Below the pieces are notes generated by a model, which had not been told where the DNA came from, ran no database searches, and saw only the letters and a list, made by a program, of their open reading frames with translations. A stretch of 64,000 nucleotides of DNA from Deminuibacter sp966424055 (GTDB lineage Bacteria > Bacteroidota > Bacteroidia > Chitinophagales > Chitinophagaceae). Positions 41,326-50,933 of this stretch are shown piece by piece. The translations under genes were made by a program, and so were the position numbers. How positions within the stretch are numbered: the first letter of the stretch is position 1; every line of letters starts with the position of its first letter. The stretch covers positions 62,001-126,000 of the forward strand of contig CBJLMB010000007.1 of the NCBI GenBank assembly GCA_966424055.1, written 5' to 3'.

Positions 41326-41362
41326 AAAAACAGTCTCCCGGGCTGCCCGGGAGACTGTTTTT
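41326..41362 (-). terminator. strong bidirectional terminator
   Basis: AAAAACAGTCTCCCGGG (41326-41342) pairs perfectly with its complement at 41346-41362 over 17 bases around CTG. Minus-strand reading ends in T's, so it terminates the gene whose stop is at 41419 and insulates surE. Confidence 0.93.
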
Positions 41363-41418
41363 GGTATTGTTTTAGGAAAAAACTGAAATGAGTAAAGTAT
41401 CAGAACATAGGCCATTGG

Positions 41419-41988
41419 TTAGTTATTGGGCAACTGGAGCTGAAAATAGCGGTGGTTGGTTTCTACATGCCATATCTGCTGTATAAAGCTGGATAATAAC
41501 TGCAGAAAGCTCTTCTTTTCCTGGGTTGCCCGGTCGTAATACTGTACCACATTCATTTTTACTTTGATGGCAATGTATTTTTTATTGAATACATAGCTGC
41601 CAACAGGTGCATTTCTCTTAAGGGCCTGGATGCATTTTTTATCTGTGATGGTTTCAGCAGTACCTGATACCTGGATGTTAAAGGCCAGTCCTTTTTTATG
41701 AAAGTCCAGCTGAACAGGAAACTGTTCTTCCAGCTCATGCAATAATAACTGTGCAGGCGTGGGGAGTAAAAACCAGATATATCCTTCTTCATCCACATTC
41801 AGCACATGAATGACGGAGGTAGGTAATTTCACCAGAGCCGTACTATCATTGTAACAGATAGCAGTACCCAGTTCCATTATTTTTTCCCGTAAAAACAATA
41901 AGCTTTTGTCAGTTTTTTCTTCTGTTATCATAACATGGTGTTTCTTGTAATATTTCAAAACTGGGTCCAATTTTAGGGGCTGCGCCAT
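41419..41988 (-). CDS. flavin split-barrel (pyridoxamine-phosphate-oxidase-like) protein
   Basis: A 189-residue protein whose middle part (GTAICYNDSTALVKLPTSVI, VDEEGYIWFLLPTPAQLL, LAFNIQVSGTAETI) follows the strand order of general-stress-protein-26-like split barrels. Flavin or related cofactor binding is likely; substrate unknown. ATG 41988 (MAQPLKLDPVLKYYKK) is the likely start, although the frame opens at 42066. It faces a second split-barrel gene at 42942, suggesting a stress-related cluster. Confidence 0.6.
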   Translation of the reverse strand: MAQPLKLDPVLKYYKKHHVMITEEKTDKSLLFLREKIMELGTAICYNDSTALVKLPTSVIHVLNVDEEGYIWFLLPTPAQLLLHELEEQFPVQLDFHKKGLAFNIQVSGTAETITDKKCIQALKRNAPVGSYVFNKKYIAIKVKMNVVQYYDRATQEKKSFLQLLSSFIQQIWHVETNHRYFQLQLPNN

Positions 41989-42066
41989 TTTTGTCTTATC
42001 CGGGTATTGGCGAAAGAAATGTGTTTTTTTAATCTGGCTTTGTATGCAATTGATATACAAAAGCAA

Positions 42067-42554
42067 ATAAGGCAGCTTGCAGCAACTGGCAGCCGGTTGA
42101 AAAAATTGCCGGAAATCTGTTCAGGATAAAATCTGTCAAATCTCGCTGTTGCAAACCAGCTTTTCGACCCGGAAAACGGTGCCCGGATATGCTGTTGGCT
42201 GCCTGGCGGGAGGTATGTTGTGCCGCTGTTACAAATCTCAGACCGGCAAAAAAATGTGTACAGGTCTTCGCATTCCTTCCGGTAGTAGCAAAATTTCCCC
42301 AATATTTTACGGGCGGTTGGCGGTATATGCGCCTGGCCTGCACCCGGTTGATTTGGTACGTTTTTTATACTATAATATAGCTGCATATTGTACAACAACC
42401 AGCCGGGCTTCCTGCTTTTTAACGGCTGGTTCCGGTAACCTTGACGCAATGATATCCCAATGGAATGTATACCTGTGAAAAATATCATTTCTGCAAATGG
42501 GGGAAATTTTGTTAAAGACAATAATCCGGTTTATAACACGGAAACACAATACCT
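42067..42554. other. divergent intergenic region without a supported gene
   Basis: This 488-base interval separates the minus-strand split-barrel gene from the plus-strand hypothetical. Short frames exist on both strands, but none has a convincing start, composition or family. One inverted repeat, CCAGCCG / CGGCTGG (about 42399-42429), and an AT-rich TATACTATAATATAG stretch near 42366-42380 are the only notable signals and may belong to the divergent promoters. Confidence 0.4.
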
Positions 42555-42899
42555 ATGAGCTTAGGATTATACAGAAGAAGTTTGCTGGGGTGCCTTAACA
42601 AGGCGATAACAGAAGGATACCAAACCTCTTTCAGGGTAACAGGAGCCGTTCTTACCTATGGAAATGCGCATACCAGTTATCGGCCGGATCAAGTGAATAT
42701 TATCAGCTTTAATTGCTTCGAGGAAAATGCCGATCCGGCTGATAATGCAGTATTGTATGTGCTGGAAACAGATGACGGCACAAGAGGGACGCTGATCGAT
42801 GCCAGTGGCTTGTATGCCAACCCGCTGGTGAGCCGTTTTATCGCCGGCATACCACCGCAACTGAGCGCAAAAACCGGTGACCCCTACCGGTTTGATTGA
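42555..42899 (+). CDS. conserved hypothetical protein, 114 residues
   Basis: Starts MSLGLYRRSLLGCLNKAITE and contains NAVLYVLETDDGTRGTLIDA. The pattern looks like a phosphoribosylpyrophosphate-free, soluble alpha/beta protein of a kind repeatedly found in Chitinophagaceae without known function; I do not recognise a named domain. No signal peptide. It is followed 42 bases later by a split-barrel oxidase-like gene, with which it may be co-transcribed. Confidence 0.65.
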   Translation: MSLGLYRRSLLGCLNKAITEGYQTSFRVTGAVLTYGNAHTSYRPDQVNIISFNCFEENADPADNAVLYVLETDDGTRGTLIDASGLYANPLVSRFIAGIPPQLSAKTGDPYRFD

Positions 42900-42941
42900 A
42901 CCGTAAAAATAAAATCCTGATAAAAAAAACAGCGTCAAGTT

Positions 42942-43448
42942 ATGAGAAATGTAGAATACAGGCAGGTTGAGACAGAAAAGGCAATAAGCAAATTCAGGGC
43001 ATTGGTATATCAATGCCGGGTGTGTACATTTTGTGCAGTTGCCGATAGTGGAGAAGTGATCACCAAACCACTGTACACGGCAGGTGTTGATGAGGCCGGC
43101 GATTTGTTTTTTTATTTTAAAGATGATGTACCTGGGTTTGAGCAGATTAACTGGAATAACAATATCCACCTGCTTTATACCAATAATGCCCGGCGTGTGC
43201 ACATGGAGGTAACAGGAAAATCGGTGGTGATCATGGATAAACAGAAAGTGCGCGATTTCTGGAACCCTTTGCTGAATGCCTATTTCCCGGCAGGCAGCCA
43301 TGCCATGAAGTTTATGAAAGTACATGTAACCCGTGTTACGCTTTGCAACGATTTTCATGGCAGCAAAGAGGTGTTGCTGCATGATACACCCGCCGGCAAT
43401 CTCCAGGTTGAAGTGGTTAAAAAACCGGCATTGCTGATGGTAGGCTGA
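42942..43448 (+). CDS. pyridoxamine 5'-phosphate oxidase-like flavin protein
   Basis: A 168-residue split-barrel protein: CRVCTFCAVADSGEVITKPL, GDLFFYFKDDVPGFEQI and HLLYTNNARRVHMEVTGKSV follow the fold of general stress protein 26-type proteins, and VRDFWNPLLNAYFP is the usual C-terminal helix. It probably binds flavin and acts in stress metabolism; the exact reaction is unknown. The segment CRVC...C gives closely spaced cysteines. Confidence 0.75.
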   Translation: MRNVEYRQVETEKAISKFRALVYQCRVCTFCAVADSGEVITKPLYTAGVDEAGDLFFYFKDDVPGFEQINWNNNIHLLYTNNARRVHMEVTGKSVVIMDKQKVRDFWNPLLNAYFPAGSHAMKFMKVHVTRVTLCNDFHGSKEVLLHDTPAGNLQVEVVKKPALLMVG

Positions 43449-43567
43449 TATATCGTTGCAACCGGTAAAAACTAAATACCATGTTGTTTGGTGGGGTAGT
43501 GTTCAATGCCGCAGCCATCGCAACTGTTCAGCCAGACAACATGGGAAATAGCATTCCTGTTTTAACC

Positions 43568-45034
43568 CTACAACATATCACTCACCTGGTGATTGGCGGA
43601 GGGAATGCTGATGATAAATGTAGTTCCCTTCTGCTTTTCAGACCGCACATCTATATTGCCGGAATGAGATTGAATAATGTTCAGCGTACTGGCCAGTCCC
43701 AGCCCCATGCCATTGCGTTTGGAAGTAAAATAAGGCTCAAACAACTTTGACAGGTTTTCCGGTGCAATACCGCTTCCATTGTCTTTAATGATCACTGTAT
43801 GGTAATCTTCGCCGCTTTCTACTGATATCTCCAGGTGCCCCTGGCCGGCTTCCATAGCCTCCACTGCATTGATCACAATATTCAAAAAAGCGATCTTCAG
43901 TTTTTCCATATCAACCATTGCCATGGCAGGCGTTTGTGCATAGTTCACTTTCATTTTGATGTGCTGTAGCGTAATGCGGTCAATGGCCTCTGTGATCGTC
44001 ATGTCCATCACGCTTTGCAAAGGCCGCTGGCAGAAATCCAGTTCAGATGGTTTGGACGAAATAAGTAACTGGTCAATCAGGCTGCCGATGCGGTGGCTGT
44101 TCCGGTGGATGATGTCAAGGAAAACGGGTATTTCATCCTCACCGCGGCTTACCCTTAATTGCTCAACAGACATATTGATATTATTGAGCGGGTTACGCAC
44201 TTCATGTGCCAGTGTGCGAACCAGCCTTCCCGTGGCAGCCAGCTTCTCTATCTGCAGATTTGCTTTCTCCGACTTTTTCAAATTGGTAATATCGTGTATA
44301 ATACCCTGCAGGTAAGTATGGTTATTCTGATCGGTTTGAACGGTGGCTGTAAAAATGCAATACCTGGTTTCATGGTCTTTGGTCACCAGCTCAATTTCCT
44401 TATCCATCACTTCATTATACAAGCGAAGCGACTGGCGGATGGTATGCTGCGATAAATTATCCAGCAGCTGGAATAGAGACAGCTGTTTCAGTTCATCGGC
44501 TGTATAGCCCAGCATATCGCAACAGGTTGAATTTACATCGAGGAACACGAGGTCGGTAGAGGCGGTGAACACAGCATCTTTCGATTGTTCAAAAATATTG
44601 CGGTATTTACTCTCACTTTCTTTCAATGCCTTCAGCGAAGTGCTTCTTTCCAGCGAATAGCGGATACAGCGTTCCAGTTTTTCGGTGGTCAGTTCGCTTT
44701 TTACCAGGTAATCCGTAGCACCGATCTGCATGGCTTCCATGTCAATGCGTTTATTGCCTTTACCGGTAAGCAGTACAATGGGCGCTTCATTGTTGAGTGC
44801 CCTGGCTTCTTTCAGAAAATCGATACCGGTTTTGGCACCCAGCCGGTAATCTACAAAATACACATCGTAGCGGCGTGCCTGCAGTTCGGCCAGTGCTTTC
44901 TGGTAATTATAGCACCAGTCCACCTTACAGTCAAGATCTTCTATCTGGCTGATATAGCTGGATGTTATAAAAAAATCATCTTCATCATCATCGATAATCA
45001 GTAAACGTATCGTACTGGTATTGTGAATGGCCAT
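43568..45034 (-). CDS. receiver-PAS-histidine kinase
   Basis: A 488-residue cytoplasmic protein. An N-terminal receiver (about 8-130) has DDDEDD and FVDYRLGAKTG with the phospho-acceptor Asp. A PAS domain follows (about 143-260, YRNIFEQSKDAVFTA). The kinase core is HisKA with LAHEVRNPLNNINMSVEQLR and HATPase with NIVINAVEAMEAG and GLGLASTLNIIQSHSG. No membrane segment. The reversed order (receiver before kinase) suggests input from another kinase, probably one of its neighbours. It starts 11 bases downstream of the multi-PAS kinase stop. Confidence 0.88.
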   Translation of the reverse strand: MAIHNTSTIRLLIIDDDEDDFFITSSYISQIEDLDCKVDWCYNYQKALAELQARRYDVYFVDYRLGAKTGIDFLKEARALNNEAPIVLLTGKGNKRIDMEAMQIGATDYLVKSELTTEKLERCIRYSLERSTSLKALKESESKYRNIFEQSKDAVFTASTDLVFLDVNSTCCDMLGYTADELKQLSLFQLLDNLSQHTIRQSLRLYNEVMDKEIELVTKDHETRYCIFTATVQTDQNNHTYLQGIIHDITNLKKSEKANLQIEKLAATGRLVRTLAHEVRNPLNNINMSVEQLRVSRGEDEIPVFLDIIHRNSHRIGSLIDQLLISSKPSELDFCQRPLQSVMDMTITEAIDRITLQHIKMKVNYAQTPAMAMVDMEKLKIAFLNIVINAVEAMEAGQGHLEISVESGEDYHTVIIKDNGSGIAPENLSKLFEPYFTSKRNGMGLGLASTLNIIQSHSGNIDVRSEKQKGTTFIISIPSANHQVSDML

Positions 45035-45045
45035 AATATAAAAAC

Positions 45046-47028
45046 TTATTGATGCTGGGGCAGTAAAAGATGGAATACAGCACCTTTGCCGATATTGCCT
45101 TCGGCAGATATCCTGCCATTGTGGTTCTCTGCAATTTTTTTGCAGATGGCAAGGCCCACACCCGAGCCCGGGTATTCTACCTTGCCATGCAGGCGCTGGA
45201 ATATCTGGAAGATCCTTTCTGCATATTCCTGTTCAAAGCCAATACCGTTATCGCTGATCTCTATGTGGTAATATTTGCCGGATGCTGGCAGGTGCAGCTG
45301 TTCCTGTTCTGCTTCTCCCAGTTGTTCTGAGCGAATGCGGATCAATGTTTCGGTGCCTGTTTGCCTGAACTTGAGTGAATTGCCGATTAAATTGGTAAAC
45401 AGCTGCCGCATCTGCGATGGAACGGCGTCAATTACAGGCAGCAGACCGGAGACAATGATACGGGCATGTGCTTCTTCAATACCCAGGTCAAGATCTTCCT
45501 GCACACCGCGTATAATTTCATTCAGGTCTGTAGGAATATATTGGCTGGATGTGCGGGTAACACGCGAAAATTCCAGCAGGTTGTCTATCAGTGAACGCAT
45601 ATTGTCGGCGGCGGAAACCATGCGGTCTACATACATCTTCACTTCCTTATCCATACCTGCCGAATGCTTGGATGTAAGCCGTTCACTGAATGTGGTGAGC
45701 TTGCGTAATGGCTCCTGCAGGTCGTGAGAGGCCACATAGGCAAATTCTTCCAGCTCCTGGTTCGAGCGGTTGAGCTCGCGGATCTTTGCTTCCAGATTTT
45801 TTTCGTATTCTTTCAGCTGGGTGATATCACGTGTAATGCCATAGGTTTTTTTTGCCTGGTCATGGCTGTCCCTTATGATCTTGGCAAAACTTTCCAGCTT
45901 TTTCTGCTCTCCTTTGGGTGTGGTAATGGTATAGTTAACTGTATAATAACCGTTGGTGGCAAGTGCTTCCTGCCTGGCCTGTTTAATTTTTACCAGGTCT
46001 TCCGGTTTGATATGCCTGAAGAAAAAACTTTCATCAGGATTGTACTGGTCGCGCAGGGCAGGATCGTAGCCGAACAACTGCAGCATGCCATCAGAACAGG
46101 TAAAGCCGCTGCCGTCGATATTCATTTCCCATGAGCCATGAGCAAGGAATGTTTCCCTGTCGGCCTGTGTTTGCCTGAATTTCAGCTGTGCTTCCTGGAA
46201 AACGGCCTGCTCTGTTACATCGCGTGTATTGCCGATGATTTTTATCTTGCCTTTGTCATCTGTTACCACTTTCCCATTGCTTAATACCACTGCATCTTGG
46301 CCATCTTTGCGTTTTATGTGGTACTGGTGCTGGAATTTTGATTGCTGTGCAATGGCGGCATCGATGGTTTGCTGCAGGCCGGCCAGGTCTTTTGCGGCGA
46401 TGTGCTGCTGCTCAAAAGCATGGGTAAGATGGCCGTTCAGTTCTTCCCTGGTATAGCCGTACAATTCGTACATGCCGTTAGACCAGGAGAGCTGATCGCT
46501 GCCCAGGTCCCATGTCCAGCTGCCGAACTGCAGCATATTTTCATTGTCATCCATCATTTCTTTCATTGCCTTGACCTCTTCCTGGCTTTTCAGCTCATCA
46601 GTGATATCCTGTGCAATAAACAGAAGGGAGGATGGTTTACCCTGTTTGTTTTTGTTCAATACAACACCCTGCGTACGAAAATGACGCCAGTCGCCGGTTT
46701 TGCGGTTCAGTCGCAGGTTAAATCCATAATAATCGGTGTTATCGGGGAGGCTGTTGAACTTATCCAGCTCGGTTTTAACTGTATCAACATCATCCCGGAA
46801 AACAAGTCGCAGAAAATCATTGTCCCAGGTATTGATCTCTTCAAAGCTATAACCCAGTAGCTCTGTAATTTTCTTGTTTACATAGCTGATCTGCTTTTTG
46901 TCTGCATCATACACATAAATCAATGCCGGGAAAAAATCCATTAGTTTTTCACGGAACTGATTGGCCTGTTCGTTGTTTTCAAAAAGAGATTTCAAATATT
47001 CTATGCCCTGTGGAAGCGAATTTTCCAT
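45046..47028 (-). CDS. multi-PAS histidine kinase
   Basis: A 660-residue soluble kinase: three PAS/PAC modules (about 25-145, 150-275, 280-405; FPALIYVYDADKKQISYVNK in the first), then a coiled linker and HisKA with FAYVASHDLQEPLRKLTTFS and HATPase with NLIGNSLKFRQTG and GSGVGLAICKKIAENHNG. The SHDLQEPLRK box is typical of phytochrome-like cytosolic kinases of Bacteroidota. No haem or flavin motif is certain. Same strand and tight spacing with its neighbours on both sides. Confidence 0.88.
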   Translation of the reverse strand: MENSLPQGIEYLKSLFENNEQANQFREKLMDFFPALIYVYDADKKQISYVNKKITELLGYSFEEINTWDNDFLRLVFRDDVDTVKTELDKFNSLPDNTDYYGFNLRLNRKTGDWRHFRTQGVVLNKNKQGKPSSLLFIAQDITDELKSQEEVKAMKEMMDDNENMLQFGSWTWDLGSDQLSWSNGMYELYGYTREELNGHLTHAFEQQHIAAKDLAGLQQTIDAAIAQQSKFQHQYHIKRKDGQDAVVLSNGKVVTDDKGKIKIIGNTRDVTEQAVFQEAQLKFRQTQADRETFLAHGSWEMNIDGSGFTCSDGMLQLFGYDPALRDQYNPDESFFFRHIKPEDLVKIKQARQEALATNGYYTVNYTITTPKGEQKKLESFAKIIRDSHDQAKKTYGITRDITQLKEYEKNLEAKIRELNRSNQELEEFAYVASHDLQEPLRKLTTFSERLTSKHSAGMDKEVKMYVDRMVSAADNMRSLIDNLLEFSRVTRTSSQYIPTDLNEIIRGVQEDLDLGIEEAHARIIVSGLLPVIDAVPSQMRQLFTNLIGNSLKFRQTGTETLIRIRSEQLGEAEQEQLHLPASGKYYHIEISDNGIGFEQEYAERIFQIFQRLHGKVEYPGSGVGLAICKKIAENHNGRISAEGNIGKGAVFHLLLPQHQ

Positions 47029-47036
47029 GACCGCTT

Positions 47037-48512
47037 TTATAGATTATTGAGTTCCTTATATTGTTTCATTTTATTGTAAAGCGTTTTCCGGTCTATATTC
47101 AGCAATTGGGCAGCCTTGCTTTTGTTAAAGTTCGATTTTTTCAGCGCCTGCATAATCATTTCATATTCGGCATCCAGACTGGCATGTTTTAAATCGATCT
47201 CTTCAATGGGTATGCTCTGGTACGACGGTGCTGATGGCCTGGATACTGCCGGCTGCGCAGCGGCCGGCATATCATCGAACTGCAATTTGTTGAAATTGGA
47301 TATTTCAAAAGGAAGCGATCTGGCTTCAATCAAATCACCGTCTGTAAGCAGGGTCGCTCTTTTAATAACGTTTTTCAGTTCACGCAAATTGCCATACCAT
47401 ATATACGATTTGAAAATAGCCTCCACTTCTTCTGTGAAGCCTACTACTTTTTTATCGAGCTCCCTGTTGGTTTGCGACAGGAAATGACGGGCAAAAAGCA
47501 TGATGTCTTCCTTTCGTTCGCGCAGCGGCGGAATTTCAATGCCAAATTCATTAAAGCGGTGATACAGGTCTTCCCTGAACTTCCCTTTCCTGGCTGCCTC
47601 CAGCAGTTTTTCATTGCTGGCTACAATAATGCGTACATCAAGATCGATGTCTTTATTGCCGCCCACGCGCCGCATTTTTCTTTCCTGCACCACGCGCAGC
47701 AGGCTTACCTGTACATCGTAACTGAGGTTGCCGATTTCGTCAAGAAAAATAGTGCCGCCATTGGCCAGTTCAAAGCTGCCCACTTTCTGGGTAAGTGCTC
47801 CTGTGAACGAGCCTTTTTCATGGCCAAATAATTCACTGCCGGCCAGCTCTTTCGATAAAGCACCGCAGTCAATGGCAATAAAAGGATGTTCCTTGCGGCT
47901 GCTCAGGTTATGGATATGCTGGGCGATCACCTCTTTACCACTGCCGCTTTCGCCATAAATGATCACACTGTAATTGGTGGGCGCCACCAGTGATACCTGT
48001 TTCAGTATCTGTTTAAAAGAGGGGCTGTCACCAAATACATAATCACCTGTGCCGGAATATTCAGTAATAGCTGCTTCAGCAGGTTTGCCACGCTGAGCCT
48101 GTTTCTGCGCATCGGGGGCGGTATTGCTCTGTACAACCGGGCGGTTACCATGTTCGAGCGCATTTTTAATGGTGATCAGTATTTCTTCGGGAAACAATGG
48201 CTTGGTAACATAATCGTAAGCCCCCATTTTAATGATCTCTACTGCCGTTTTGATATCACTATAACCGGTAATGATGATCACCGGCATGGCAGGATTTTTT
48301 TCTTTGATATTGTTCAGCAGGGTAAGTCCGTCAGCATCTTCCAGACGGAAATCACTTAAAACAAGATCGGGTTTTACAATATCCATCAATTCAAGGGCCT
48401 TTTTTGCACTGAATGCTTCTGTTACTTCAAACCCTTTCTTGGTTAAAAAGCGGTGCAGCAGCAGGCACAGATCTCTGTCATCATCAACTACTAAAATCCT
48501 GGACATAGGCAT
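47037..48512 (-). CDS. NtrC-family sigma-54-dependent response regulator
   Basis: A 491-residue activator: receiver domain (about 5-120, LVVDDDRDLC, VLSDFRLEDADG), AAA+ core with GESGSGKEVIAQHIH (Walker A), GHEKGSFTGAL (the sigma-54 contact loop), FLDEIGNLSYDVQ (Walker B), and a Fis-type helix-turn-helix at the end (FNKSKAAQLLNIDRKTLYNK). It should activate sigma-54 promoters when phosphorylated, probably by a kinase encoded next to it. ATG 48512 or 48506 can start it. Confidence 0.92.
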   Translation of the reverse strand: MPMSRILVVDDDRDLCLLLHRFLTKKGFEVTEAFSAKKALELMDIVKPDLVLSDFRLEDADGLTLLNNIKEKNPAMPVIIITGYSDIKTAVEIIKMGAYDYVTKPLFPEEILITIKNALEHGNRPVVQSNTAPDAQKQAQRGKPAEAAITEYSGTGDYVFGDSPSFKQILKQVSLVAPTNYSVIIYGESGSGKEVIAQHIHNLSSRKEHPFIAIDCGALSKELAGSELFGHEKGSFTGALTQKVGSFELANGGTIFLDEIGNLSYDVQVSLLRVVQERKMRRVGGNKDIDLDVRIIVASNEKLLEAARKGKFREDLYHRFNEFGIEIPPLRERKEDIMLFARHFLSQTNRELDKKVVGFTEEVEAIFKSYIWYGNLRELKNVIKRATLLTDGDLIEARSLPFEISNFNKLQFDDMPAAAQPAVSRPSAPSYQSIPIEEIDLKHASLDAEYEMIMQALKKSNFNKSKAAQLLNIDRKTLYNKMKQYKELNNL

Positions 48513-48591
48513 AATTAAATTAAAAAATACAAATAGGTTTTACATTGCCGGACTGGTTATACCGGTTGCCAAGCAAACCTGTTATTGCTAA

Positions 48592-48626
48592 TAGTACTAA
48601 ATATTGATTTCCAATATCTAGTACTA
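48592..48626. promoter_or_regulatory. 15-base inverted repeat in a divergent promoter region
   Basis: TAGTACTAAATATTG (48592-48606) and CAATATCTAGTACTA (48612-48626) form an inverted repeat with one mismatch and a five-base spacer; each arm itself contains the palindrome TAGTACTA. It lies 80 bases upstream of the NtrC-type gene and 205 bases upstream of the kinase gene on the other strand. A dimeric or tetrameric regulator site is the natural reading. The rest of 48513-48830 is AT-rich without a supported gene. Confidence 0.65.
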
Positions 48627-48830
48627 GACAGTGCAAAATATGTGCAGGTTTCCTTCTTTGAAAGGATACCATAAATACATTCAAACATTTTGTAGAGTGG
48701 TTTATTGATTATTTCTAAACATTTTTTTTAAATTCAATAGGCTTTCCTGCCATAATTTGGTTCATATATTATTGGTTTTGGCCAGATAGCCAGGGCTGAT
48801 CATTCCCCAAAAGCTAAGAAAAAAACAGGG

Positions 48831-50249
48831 TTGGGTAAAAAAATCTACAAACTAAAAAAAATATTCGCCAAAACCATTGGCTGGGCATATGCTGCTTTCG
48901 GGCTTTCGCTTGTTATTATTATGCTATTGTCGTGGTTGTATTACCGGCAATATGCTGCGGTATCACAGTATTCTGCCGAGGTAGAGCAGACCTATAAAAC
49001 CATTTCGGATATACATAGTTTCAGCAGTCATTTCAAAGACATGCAAATAGCCCGGCAGGTGTACCTGCTTACCGGCGATACCGGTTACCAGCATGTACAG
49101 CAGCGTTTGATGCGCAGGACCACAGGCTGGCTCGATTCACTTTCTTATTTAAGCCGCGGCAATACGGGTATGCAGCAACAGGTGGCCCGGCTCAGGTCGC
49201 TTACAGCAAGCGGCTGGCAAACCACTGTTGACAGCGGGCTGCTGCCGGGTATCAGCAGCCTGCATGCAAGTGCCATGTCTTCGCTGGAAAGGAACCGCTG
49301 TATAGCAGACAGTGTACAGCTGCTGGTAACCAGTATTACACAAAGACAGCTGCAATTGCTGCATCAGCGGAATATTGTAAAAGAAAACTACCAGTCTACT
49401 GCGCCCCGTGTACTGGCCATAGTACTGGGCGTGTTTACCTGTATATTGATCGTTTCCTTTTTATTTATTGTGGTGGAAATGCGCAAACGGATGCGGTACC
49501 AGCTGGCGCTGGAATCGTCTAACTATACCTTTCAGGCCAATAATGAAGAGCTGGGGCAGATGGCAAAAGTGATCTCGCACGACCTGCAGGAGCCATTGCG
49601 TAAAATACGCACTTTCAGTAACAGGCTGGTGCTGAAATACCATGACCAGCTTTCTACCGATGTACGGCTGTTGTTGGGGCGAATGGACGAATCGGTGATC
49701 AGGATGCAGGGTTTGGTGGAAGACCTGATGAACTATATCAGCCTGAGCAGTTATGATGAACAGCCTGCAACTGTATTGCTCAACAATGTATGGAGCAATG
49801 TACTGCTGGTGCTTCAGCCGGAGATAGCCGCCAAAGATGCCCTGGTAACAGTTGAACCACTGGAAAAACTGACTGCCTATGAGCCGCAGCTGCTGATTGC
49901 CTTTGTAGCCCTGCTGGAAAATGCCCTGAAATTTTCCCGGCCCGGTACCAGGCCGCTGATAAAAATAAGTGGGATGCAGGTAAATACCACCCGGCAACCG
50001 GCCAGCCTGATGACCGGCCGCAATTATTATGTGGTGCGGATAGAAGACAACGGGATCGGGTTTAACAACCAGTTCAGTGAAAAGATCTTCGAAATATTCC
50101 AGCGGCTGCATACCGGCGAGCAGGAATTTGAAGGCAAGGGCATAGGGCTGGCTATTGTGCAAAAAGTAATGCATAACCACCATGGCTATGTTACTGCTAC
50201 AGGATCAGAGCAAAACGGGGCAGTGTTTTTTCTGTATTTCCCGGTATAA
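48831..50249 (+). CDS. membrane histidine kinase with CHASE3-like sensor
   Basis: A 472-residue kinase with a membrane helix near 16-37, a helical extracytoplasmic sensor of about 160 residues (HFKDMQIARQVYLLTGDTGY is CHASE3-like), a second helix near 195-215, then HisKA with VISHDLQEPLRKIRTFSNRL and HATPase with LLENALKFSRPG and GKGIGLAIVQKVMHNHHG. There is no ATG in the first 30 codons; TTG 48831 is the only sensible start, giving a basic N-terminus before the first helix. Two receiver genes follow on the same strand. Confidence 0.82.
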   Translation: MGKKIYKLKKIFAKTIGWAYAAFGLSLVIIMLLSWLYYRQYAAVSQYSAEVEQTYKTISDIHSFSSHFKDMQIARQVYLLTGDTGYQHVQQRLMRRTTGWLDSLSYLSRGNTGMQQQVARLRSLTASGWQTTVDSGLLPGISSLHASAMSSLERNRCIADSVQLLVTSITQRQLQLLHQRNIVKENYQSTAPRVLAIVLGVFTCILIVSFLFIVVEMRKRMRYQLALESSNYTFQANNEELGQMAKVISHDLQEPLRKIRTFSNRLVLKYHDQLSTDVRLLLGRMDESVIRMQGLVEDLMNYISLSSYDEQPATVLLNNVWSNVLLVLQPEIAAKDALVTVEPLEKLTAYEPQLLIAFVALLENALKFSRPGTRPLIKISGMQVNTTRQPASLMTGRNYYVVRIEDNGIGFNNQFSEKIFEIFQRLHTGEQEFEGKGIGLAIVQKVMHNHHGYVTATGSEQNGAVFFLYFPV

Positions 50250-50293
50250 GCTGCCTGCTTTCACATATTTACTGTTTTTGAAATGCTAACTAT

Positions 50294-50301
50294 TACATTT
50301 G
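50294..50301 (+). promoter_or_regulatory. TACATTTG, -7 promoter box of the receiver gene
   Basis: Exact match to the Bacteroidota TAnnTTTG box, 17 bases before the receiver ATG at 50319. A TTTG lies upstream at 50277-50280, but the spacing of 13 bases is shorter than usual, so only the -7 part is claimed. Confidence 0.45.
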
Positions 50302-50318
50302 TACCGCAAAATTGATAC

Positions 50319-50756
50319 ATGAATTCCCCTTTTATTTTAATCGCTGAAGATGATGCTGATGACAGGTTCCTGATCAGGACAGCATTCGAGGAAAAGGGTT
50401 TTACTGATAAGATAGAATTTGTGGAGAATGGTGTGGAGCTGCTGGCTTTTCTGCAAAAGATCAGTGTAAGCAACAAAGGGGAACAGCATTTCCCCGGTTT
50501 TATCTTATTAGACCTGAACATGCCCAAGAAAGATGGCCGGGAAGTGCTTAAAGAAGTAAAGCAGCATCCGCTGTACAAAAAAATACCGGTGATCGTATTC
50601 ACTACCACCCGCAATGAACTGGAAATAAAACGGTGTTACGAGCTGGGGGCCAATACCTATATTGTAAAGCCCATCAGCTTTGAAGCCCTGCTGAAAGTGG
50701 TAGATGATATCCAGAGCTATTGGTTTCATACAGCCTCTATTCCGCGGCCTGATTAA
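50319..50756 (+). CDS. single-domain response regulator (Rcp1-like)
   Basis: A 145-residue receiver: ILIAEDDADDRFLIRTAFEE with the acidic pocket, ILLDLNMPKKDGREVL with the phospho-Asp, VFTTTRNELEIKRCYELGAN and IVKPISFEALL with the Thr/Lys pair. There is no output domain, as in Rcp1/CheY-type shuttles that accept phosphate from cytosolic or phytochrome-like kinases. It follows the CHASE3-type kinase by 69 bases and probably is its partner. Confidence 0.9.
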   Translation: MNSPFILIAEDDADDRFLIRTAFEEKGFTDKIEFVENGVELLAFLQKISVSNKGEQHFPGFILLDLNMPKKDGREVLKEVKQHPLYKKIPVIVFTTTRNELEIKRCYELGANTYIVKPISFEALLKVVDDIQSYWFHTASIPRPD

Positions 50757-50933
50757 TAAATTCCACAGTTTGTGGTTTTTATTCCTTTTCGCCTTTTTTT
50801 TCAGGTTTGGCCGCTATTGATATTGACTTGCATGTTTTTTGCCGGAAAGTATAGAAAGGAAAAAATATCCTTTAGGGCAGCGGCAGCAGTAAGTGAAGAT
50901 ACCTGTTCTGCCAGGATCTTAATTGTTTTATGT

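Noticed and set aside
42067..42554. Short frames in the divergent intergenic region
   Set aside because: Several overlapping frames on both strands exist, but none has a plausible start context, coding composition or family signature.
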